Below, piece by piece: positions 6,372-11,371 of a stretch of DNA of 11,371 nt. Every line of letters starts with the position of its first letter. The stretch's first letter is position 1. This DNA is from Bacteroidota bacterium (GTDB lineage Bacteria; Bacteroidota; Bacteroidia; Chitinophagales; Chitinophagaceae). The notes beneath the pieces were generated by a model, which was given only the letters and a program-made list of their open reading frames with translations, had not been told where the DNA came from and did no database searches. Both the position numbers and the translations under genes were made by a program. The stretch lies in NCBI GenBank assembly GCA_028877005.1, contig JAGWPI010000189.1, positions 1-11,371 of the forward strand, written 5' to 3'.

Positions 6372-7202
6372 TTAACCTATTTCAATTTGCTGAGCTTGTA
6401 TATTGCTTCCATAAAACAAACTAGCTTGTTGCTCAAAAATGGCTGAGTCGTCGGTTGTAAAAAATAATGCTGAGCTATTTTTTGAACATTTTTGTGCTAT
6501 TTCAGGGTGGCGCAATAAATAATTTTTCAAGCTTTTGGCTACTATGCCTCCCTGCATTATTAACTGAACTTGTGCCGGAAGGGCAGCTTTTATTTTATTA
6601 TACATTAAAGGATAATGCGTACAAGCCAACAAAACGGTATCAATAGCAGAATTTTGTGCCATTAACTGTTGGGTATATTTCGCAACAAAATAATCGGCAC
6701 CTAATTGGGTGTGCTCATTATTTTCAATTAGCGGCACCCACATAGGGCAGGCTTGTTGCCAAACCTGAACTTCAGGAAAAAATTTCTGTATTTCAAGCAG
6801 ATATGAGTTTGAGTTAACAGTTCCCTGCGTACCCATAATACCAATATGCCCGGTTTTAGACATGGTGCCAATAACTTCGGCAGATGGCCTTATAACACCT
6901 AACACTCTGTTATTAGGCGCCATAAATGGTAAATTTTTTTGTTGAATAGTACGTAATGCTTTGGCAGAAGCTGTATTGCATGCTACAATAACTAATGAGC
7001 AACCTTGTTTAAAAAACCATTCTACACATTGCCACGTATAATGATATACTGTTTCAAAACTACGTGAACCATAAGGCGTACGGGCGTTATCGCCTAAATA
7101 AATATAGTCATACTGAGGTAATAATGCCGTTATTTCTTTTAGTACGGTTAACCCACCATATCCACTATCAAAAACACCTATAGGACCATTTTCTGTTTGC
7201 AT
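6372..7202 (-). CDS. murI: Glutamate racemase
   Basis: A 276-residue cofactor-independent racemase that makes D-glutamate for the peptidoglycan stem peptide in the cytoplasm. All signatures are present: GVFDSGYGGLTVL at residues 9-21 with Asp12 and Ser13, YLGDNARTPYG near 35-45, the first catalytic cysteine in ACNTAS (Cys75), and the second in LACTHYPL (Cys194). Length is normal for the family (about 260-280). The ATG at 7202 directly precedes the expected N-terminus. The gene lies downstream of the two ompH-like genes, a common Bacteroidota order (bamA, ompH, ompH, murI). A terminator-like hairpin ends about 12 bases before the start codon, so transcription must read through it or begin almost at the ATG. 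A 217-base gap separates murI from rpmH. Confidence 0.96.
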   Translation of the reverse strand: MQTENGPIGVFDSGYGGLTVLKEITALLPQYDYIYLGDNARTPYGSRSFETVYHYTWQCVEWFFKQGCSLVIVACNTASAKALRTIQQKNLPFMAPNNRVLGVIRPSAEVIGTMSKTGHIGIMGTQGTVNSNSYLLEIQKFFPEVQVWQQACPMWVPLIENNEHTQLGADYFVAKYTQQLMAQNSAIDTVLLACTHYPLMYNKIKAALPAQVQLIMQGGIVAKSLKNYLLRHPEIAQKCSKNSSALFFTTDDSAIFEQQASLFYGSNIQAQQIEIG

Positions 7203-7206
7203 ACTT

Positions 7207-7253
7207 CAAAAATAAGAAAGCATCCGACCTATTAAACTGGGCGAATGCTTCTT
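7207..7253 (-). terminator. Terminator-like hairpin between ompH-like 2 and murI
   Basis: On the minus strand AAGAAGCATTCG (7253-7242) pairs with CGGATGCTTTCTT (7226-7214), about 12 pairs with one G-U pair and one bulged A. A 15-base inner segment between the arms could add a few further C-G pairs. It is followed by TATTTTTG, a moderate T-tract. It is well placed to end the bamA-ompH-ompH transcript. Because the murI ATG is at 7202, the same structure also lies in the murI ribosome-binding region. The other strand also runs into a T-rich stretch, but no plus-strand gene leads into it. Confidence 0.6.
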
Positions 7254-7273
7254 TATTAATTTTCAATAAAATA

Positions 7274-7873
7274 TTAGTGTTTAACCGGAGGCTTAGCAGG
7301 TGCAGTTGCACCTGAAGTGCTAATACCCAAGGCTTTAATCTGGTCTTGTAATTCTTTAGGTAAAGGAATTTTCATTTTAGCCAATACACGCAATGTTAAC
7401 TCCTCTGATTTTTCGGCATACAACAGTGCATCCGGTTTAAAAACATAAGTATATTTTTGTTCAGCCATTACTTCCTGAAATGCCTTACCAATAATATCAT
7501 AAAAAGGCTGCAATAATTGTTGTTGTTTTTGCTGCATCATTTGGTTTTGATATTGTTGCCAATTTTGCAATTTAGAGAATTGTTCAGCTAAATCGCGCTG
7601 CATAATTGATTTCATGCTAGAGTTCATGCGGGCAGAATCTGCTTTAAAAATGCTGTCTTTTCTTTTAAATTCACTAATGGCATAATCTCTTTGCTCATTT
7701 AAAGAATCGGTCATGTATTGATTCAACAGTGTATCTACTTTTTGAATTCCCGGCATCAAAGCCAATACATTTTGCTCATCAAAAATGCCAATTTTAATGT
7801 TTTGGGCCATTGCAGTGCCCACCATTACCATACTCAAACCTAGGGCGGCAAATAATACTATTGCTTTCTTCAT
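7274..7873 (-). CDS. OmpH/Skp-family periplasmic chaperone (second paralog)
   Basis: A 199-residue OmpH (Skp-like) protein, expected to hold unfolded outer-membrane proteins in the periplasm and hand them to BamA. The signal peptide is MKKAIVLFAALGLSMVMVG with an A-M-A/Q cut after residue 23. The mature protein opens with IKIGIFDEQNVLALMPG, the usual beta-strand and 'vD.q.v...mP' pattern, then a long charged helical arm (about 45-130) suited to a Skp tentacle, and returns to the body with YTYVFKPDALLYA. The arm includes an unusually Gln-rich piece (QQYQNQMMQQKQQQ). A Pro/Ala-rich tail (SGATAPAKPPVKH) lies beyond the conserved domain. It follows its paralog by 45 bases and is followed by a terminator-like hairpin before murI. 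Confidence 0.88.
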   Translation of the reverse strand: MKKAIVLFAALGLSMVMVGTAMAQNIKIGIFDEQNVLALMPGIQKVDTLLNQYMTDSLNEQRDYAISEFKRKDSIFKADSARMNSSMKSIMQRDLAEQFSKLQNWQQYQNQMMQQKQQQLLQPFYDIIGKAFQEVMAEQKYTYVFKPDALLYAEKSEELTLRVLAKMKIPLPKELQDQIKALGISTSGATAPAKPPVKH

Positions 7874-7918
7874 TGTTGTTGTTTTATAGATTGTTTTTTG
7901 TTTAATTAGTTTGTAATC

Positions 7919-8437
7919 TTATGGTTTTATACCCATTTCTCGGAGTACATCATCACTTTTATCTAATTTTGGGTCGACAAATATAACGGTAATTCCTTCA
8001 CTTTTATCTAGTACAAAATCATAAGCTTTTTCTACAGCAATTTTCTGAATTGCATTGTAAACTTTATCTTGAATAGGTTTTATTAATCTTTGGCGTTCTT
8101 TAAACACATCGCCATCATAGCCAAAGCGTTTTTTTTGTAAATCACGTACTTCTTTTTCTTTGCTAAATAGTTCTGCTTCGCGTTTATTTTTTAATTCATC
8201 ACTCAGCATAACTTGTTCAGCTGCATAATTTTTATACATTTGGTCTAATGCAGCTTGTTTATCGTCTATTTCCTTTTGCCACTGTTCGCTAATTAATTGA
8301 ATTTGCTTGTTAGCCTGCACATATTCCGGCATTTTGTTTAAAATATACTTTGTATCAATTACAGCATAGCGTTGTGCTTGTACTGCACCCAAACATAGTA
8401 AGATGCAGCCTACCAGTAAAATTGATATTTTTTTCAT
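7919..8437 (-). CDS. OmpH/Skp-family periplasmic chaperone (first paralog)
   Basis: A 172-residue Skp-like chaperone from the ATG at 8437. The signal peptide is MKKISILLVGCILLCLG with V-Q-A/Q giving a cut after residue 21. The mature start RYAVIDTKYILNKMPEY matches the OmpH pattern (vD...il..mPey), followed by a long charged coiled-coil arm (about 40-130, rich in K, E and Q) and a return to the body with YDFVLDKSEGITVIFVDPKLD. An in-frame ATG at 8452 would add MKNSV, and a TTG at 8461 is also open; either would still give a workable signal peptide, so the exact start is uncertain by a few residues. It lies directly downstream of bamA and presumably delivers substrates to BamA. A six-base inverted repeat lies just upstream. 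Confidence 0.9.
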   Translation of the reverse strand: MKKISILLVGCILLCLGAVQAQRYAVIDTKYILNKMPEYVQANKQIQLISEQWQKEIDDKQAALDQMYKNYAAEQVMLSDELKNKREAELFSKEKEVRDLQKKRFGYDGDVFKERQRLIKPIQDKVYNAIQKIAVEKAYDFVLDKSEGITVIFVDPKLDKSDDVLREMGIKP

Positions 8438-8465
8438 AACTGAATTTTTCATTTTGTTCAATTTA

Positions 8466-8488
8466 GCTATTGAATTAGCCCTAATAGC
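8466..8488 (-). promoter_or_regulatory. Inverted repeat in the bamA-ompH spacer
   Basis: GCTATT and AATAGC form perfect six-base arms around an 11-base loop, and the loop side contains a second small repeat (TTAGGGCTAA). No T-tract follows, so it is not an intrinsic terminator. It lies 14-30 bases before the ompH ATG candidates and could be an mRNA processing or stability element. Weak evidence. Confidence 0.25.
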
Positions 8489-8523
8489 AAACAGTACTAC
8501 AAAATAAGTGCATTCAACTTATT

Positions 8524-11280
8524 TTATTCGGGTTCAAATCCTAACATAAAGGTAAATCTCGAAATATCTTTCAAGCTGGCACCGGGTGTATACCTATCTA
8601 ACCCAATACCATAATCAAATCCTAACAATCCAAACATAGGTAAAAAGAAACGCATACCCACACCTACTGAACGTCTTAATTGGAAAGGATTATAATCTTT
8701 TAAGTCATACCATCCATTGGCTGCTTCAAAAAAAGATTCAGCATAAATAGTACTGCTAGGATTTAGACTTAATGGATATCTTAATTCAGCAGTATATTTA
8801 TTAAACATGGTAAAATACTGGCTGGCACCTGTTTGGTCTGGGTTAATGCGTGGATTAGAAGTTTCATACACAGGATAACCTCTTTGTGAAATGATATCAT
8901 ATCCAATTAATGCATATTGGTTGCTTAAGCCGGCATCGCCCAACTGAAAACGTTCGAATGGGGAAATTTGTAGTTGAGGATTGTATCGCCCAAGAAATCC
9001 AAACTTAGCTGCTAATTTAAGTACAAACATTTTATTATGATCTTCGCCGGTACCCTTACTTAAAGGCACATACCACTCGCCATTAAAGCGCCATTTATGA
9101 TACTCTATAAAATTATAGGGATCATTTTGCGTAACTACTCCAGGATTAAAGGCTGAGTATGGAGGCGTTACAGCCAAACTAGCCAAGAATGTAGAACCTG
9201 ATGTGGGGAACATTGGCTGATTTACTGAAGAACGCTGTAAGGCTACTTTGAAATTAAAGTTATTAGAAATTCCATTATTGAATAATGTACCATCGCGCAG
9301 TTTTAATTGCTGACTAATAGCATAGTTTACCAACTGGTAACGGGTATAATTTACCGAAAATGATAATGAGAAATAGTCGTCAGGCCAAGTTAACTGTTTG
9401 CTATATGCTACAGATGCACCGGTAGTTTTTAAGAAAGAACGGCCGGCAGCTGCAGCTGTATAAGTACCTGTAAGTGGATCATATGCATTGGCAAACTTAG
9501 TATCGTAAATAGAGAAAGTAAGTGCATTTCGTTTTTTACCGCCTACCCAAGGTTCAGTGAAAGAAAAGTTATAAGAACGGAAGGCACGGCCATTACTTTG
9601 CACCCTAAAACTTAATTTTTGTCCATCACCCATAGGTAATGGATCCCATGCTTTTTTACTGAAAATATTTTTAATAGAAAAATTGTTAAAGGAAACACCC
9701 ACAGTTCCGGTTAAGCCAATGGCTCCACCCCAACCGGCACTTAACTCTAACTGATCGCTTGATTTTTCTTCTAATGAATAGTTGATATCTACAGTACCAT
9801 CGTCAGGATTGGGTACAGGATTAATGCCTATTTTTTCCTGATTAAAATAATTTAACTGGGCAATTTCTCGTTGAGAGCGAATTAAATCTGTTCTACTGAA
9901 TTTTTCTCCAGGAATGGTACGTAATTCACGTCGGATAACATATTCTTTTGTTTTATCATTACCTGAAATTCTTACATTTTTTATGGTTGCTTGCGGGCCT
10001 TCTACCATTCTAATTTCATAATCAATGGTATCATTGTAAACGGCTGTTTCAACAGGGTCAGCTCTAAAAAAGAGGTATCCATTATCTAAATATAAGCTAC
10101 TAATGTCGGCACTCCCATCTGGTGCACCACCTCCTTTACCCAAGCGCTTGTTCAATATTTCCATATTGTAAGTATCGCCTTTTTTAATACCAAGAATAAC
10201 GGTTAAAATAGAATCGGAATAAATGGTATTGCCACGCCAGCTAATATTACCAAAATAATATTTATGTCCTTCACTAACTTGTATATCAATATCTAAGTTT
10301 CCTTTTGAATTTTTAAATACCTGATCCCTTACAATTTGGGCATCTCTATACCCAATTGAGTTATAATAATCAATAATAGATTCTTTGTCTTCGTTGTATT
10401 TCTTTTCATTGTATTTGGCTGAAACAAAAGGTTTTACCCGAATATAGGGTGATAAAACCTTACGTGTATCGGTAAAGTTTAAAAAGCCTTTATCACGCAT
10501 ATATTGTTGAAAGGTATAGGGTTGTGGGCGAATAAATCCACCTGAATCAATGGAAGGGAATAAAGTTAAGTGCCCCTTCTCTTTGGTGCCTTTCATTTGT
10601 TTTTTTAATAATGCAGCATCAATGGTATTACCGGCAAAATAAATATCGCTGATTTTAATTTTGCCCCCTCTATCTACTAAAAACACCAAATCCATTGAGT
10701 TTGAACGAGTAGAATCTTTTATTTCCTGGATGGTAACATGGGCATTTTGGTAGCCTTTATCGAAAAAGTATTTTCGAATAGCTTCAGAAGCCGTTCGTTT
10801 CATGTTTTCAGTAACAACACGTCCGGGCACTAACCCGGTTTTTGAATTTAAATCATCAACCGCGCTCTTCCCAATTCCTTTAAAATAAAATTTGGAAAGT
10901 CTCGGCCGCTCGGTTACATTAATTTCAATATCTATATTGGTACCAACTAATTTGGTAATATAGATTTCTACATTAGAAAAATAATTTTGACCCCAAAGTT
11001 TATTAATGGCCCTTGAAAAATTATCGCCACCCGGAATAACTACTTCATCACCCACATTTAATCCTGAAATAGAGATTAGTAAGTTTTCATCAAAGTATTT
11101 ATTACCGGTTACTTTAATAGCAGCAATTTTATACTTTTTGGGTGTTTTTTGGTTAAAGATGTTAATAAGGTCTGCATCTATAGAGGTAACAGTTGTATCG
11201 GCCTTTTGCTGGGCGTATACACTTAGGTGAAAGCAACTAAGAAATAAAGCAAGAGTCAAAAGCTTAAGCGTTTTCTGCAT
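8524..11280 (-). CDS. bamA: BamA, outer-membrane protein assembly factor (Omp85)
   Basis: A 918-residue outer-membrane protein that inserts beta-barrel proteins. From the ATG at 11280 a clear signal peptide is read (MQKTLKLLTLALFLSCFHLS, cut after V-Y-A23). An in-frame ATG at 11355 would add 25 residues with no signal character and is rejected. Five POTRA domains follow, about 51-127, 128-207, 208-338, 339-428 and 431-507; the third is enlarged by about 60 residues (about 232-292, including FPSIDSGGFIRPQPY), an expansion I recall from other Bacteroidota BamA. The 16-strand barrel runs from about 511 (LELSAGWGGAIG), with the loop-6 (V/I)RGF-type motif as QRGYP (Arg800). The end, FTFMLGFEPE, places three residues after the last Phe. 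Length exceeds E. coli BamA (810) because of the POTRA insertion and longer loops. Two ompH-like genes and murI follow, with a 71-86-base gap after bamA. Confidence 0.96.
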   Translation of the reverse strand: MQKTLKLLTLALFLSCFHLSVYAQQKADTTVTSIDADLINIFNQKTPKKYKIAAIKVTGNKYFDENLLISISGLNVGDEVVIPGGDNFSRAINKLWGQNYFSNVEIYITKLVGTNIDIEINVTERPRLSKFYFKGIGKSAVDDLNSKTGLVPGRVVTENMKRTASEAIRKYFFDKGYQNAHVTIQEIKDSTRSNSMDLVFLVDRGGKIKISDIYFAGNTIDAALLKKQMKGTKEKGHLTLFPSIDSGGFIRPQPYTFQQYMRDKGFLNFTDTRKVLSPYIRVKPFVSAKYNEKKYNEDKESIIDYYNSIGYRDAQIVRDQVFKNSKGNLDIDIQVSEGHKYYFGNISWRGNTIYSDSILTVILGIKKGDTYNMEILNKRLGKGGGAPDGSADISSLYLDNGYLFFRADPVETAVYNDTIDYEIRMVEGPQATIKNVRISGNDKTKEYVIRRELRTIPGEKFSRTDLIRSQREIAQLNYFNQEKIGINPVPNPDDGTVDINYSLEEKSSDQLELSAGWGGAIGLTGTVGVSFNNFSIKNIFSKKAWDPLPMGDGQKLSFRVQSNGRAFRSYNFSFTEPWVGGKKRNALTFSIYDTKFANAYDPLTGTYTAAAAGRSFLKTTGASVAYSKQLTWPDDYFSLSFSVNYTRYQLVNYAISQQLKLRDGTLFNNGISNNFNFKVALQRSSVNQPMFPTSGSTFLASLAVTPPYSAFNPGVVTQNDPYNFIEYHKWRFNGEWYVPLSKGTGEDHNKMFVLKLAAKFGFLGRYNPQLQISPFERFQLGDAGLSNQYALIGYDIISQRGYPVYETSNPRINPDQTGASQYFTMFNKYTAELRYPLSLNPSSTIYAESFFEAANGWYDLKDYNPFQLRRSVGVGMRFFLPMFGLLGFDYGIGLDRYTPGASLKDISRFTFMLGFEPE

Positions 11281-11371
11281 CCGAATAGGGTTTTTTGGTA
11301 TGGTTGCCGTTCTATTGTACCATAAAAAAGTAGCATTAGACAGTTGTTTCAGCATATATTAACTGGAGCAA
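11281..11371 (-). other. Region upstream of bamA, to the window edge
   Basis: This 91-base stretch has no recognisable gene on its own. On the minus strand stops occur in all three frames (TAA, TGA, TAA) within the first 40 bases, so an upstream gene could end here, but no protein family can be read from so few codons. TACTTTTT at 11323-11316 is one base off the -7 box TAnnTTTG, but no convincing -33 partner is seen, so I do not call a promoter. Confidence 0.4.

Noticed and set aside
11281..11355. A longer BamA start at 11355
   Set aside because: The extra 25 residues are polar and unlike a signal peptide, whereas the ATG at 11280 begins a complete one.
1..11371. Mobile element, CRISPR array, phage or defence genes
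   Set aside because: No direct repeats with regular spacers, transposase or integrase motifs, or terminal inverted repeats were seen, and every long frame is a housekeeping or hypothetical chromosomal gene.

Overview
The window looks like a stretch of a low-GC Bacteroidota chromosome, most likely Chitinophagaceae or a close relative. The basis is the gene content and order (bamA, two OmpH/Skp paralogs, murI; serC next to a DUF1015 gene), the lack of Shine-Dalgarno motifs before most starts, a good match to the Bacteroidota -7 box (TAnnTTTG) before rpmH, and the style of the protein sequences. It is housekeeping territory. I see no transposase, phage gene, CRISPR array, toxin-antitoxin pair or defence cassette, and no block of foreign-looking composition.

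Plus strand, 1-5302. The first gene is the 3' part of serC (phosphoserine aminotransferase). It is followed by a DUF1015 protein and a secreted TPR protein, spaced closely enough to be one serine-linked operon. A 136-base AT-rich gap holding a short perfect palindrome separates these from a long-chain acyl-CoA synthetase and a small lipoprotein of unknown function, which probably form a second operon.

Minus strand, 11371-5305. Read in its own direction the order is bamA, ompH-like 1, ompH-like 2, murI, then rpmH, rnpA, yidD. The first part builds the envelope: BamA inserts outer-membrane proteins, the OmpH/Skp-like chaperones carry their precursors across the periplasm, and MurI makes D-glutamate for peptidoglycan. 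The second part is the classical L34 / RNase P protein / YidD cluster. rpmH (51 codons) was found by reading the strand directly and has a good promoter candidate upstream. The two strands converge with only 2 bases between the lipoprotein stop and the yidD stop.

The most interesting signals are regulatory. Terminator-like hairpins sit almost on top of the start codons of rnpA (cUUCGg tetraloop) and murI, and the rpmH leader contains a 16-codon ORF and a GTGGCCAC palindrome. At protein level, the points worth checking are a His-to-Tyr change in the SerC phosphate-binding motif, a displaced lysine in the C-terminal motif of the acyl-CoA synthetase, the DUF1015-serC linkage, and two orphan regions (the TPR protein C-terminus and the lipoprotein). 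I did not find a clearly new multi-gene system.
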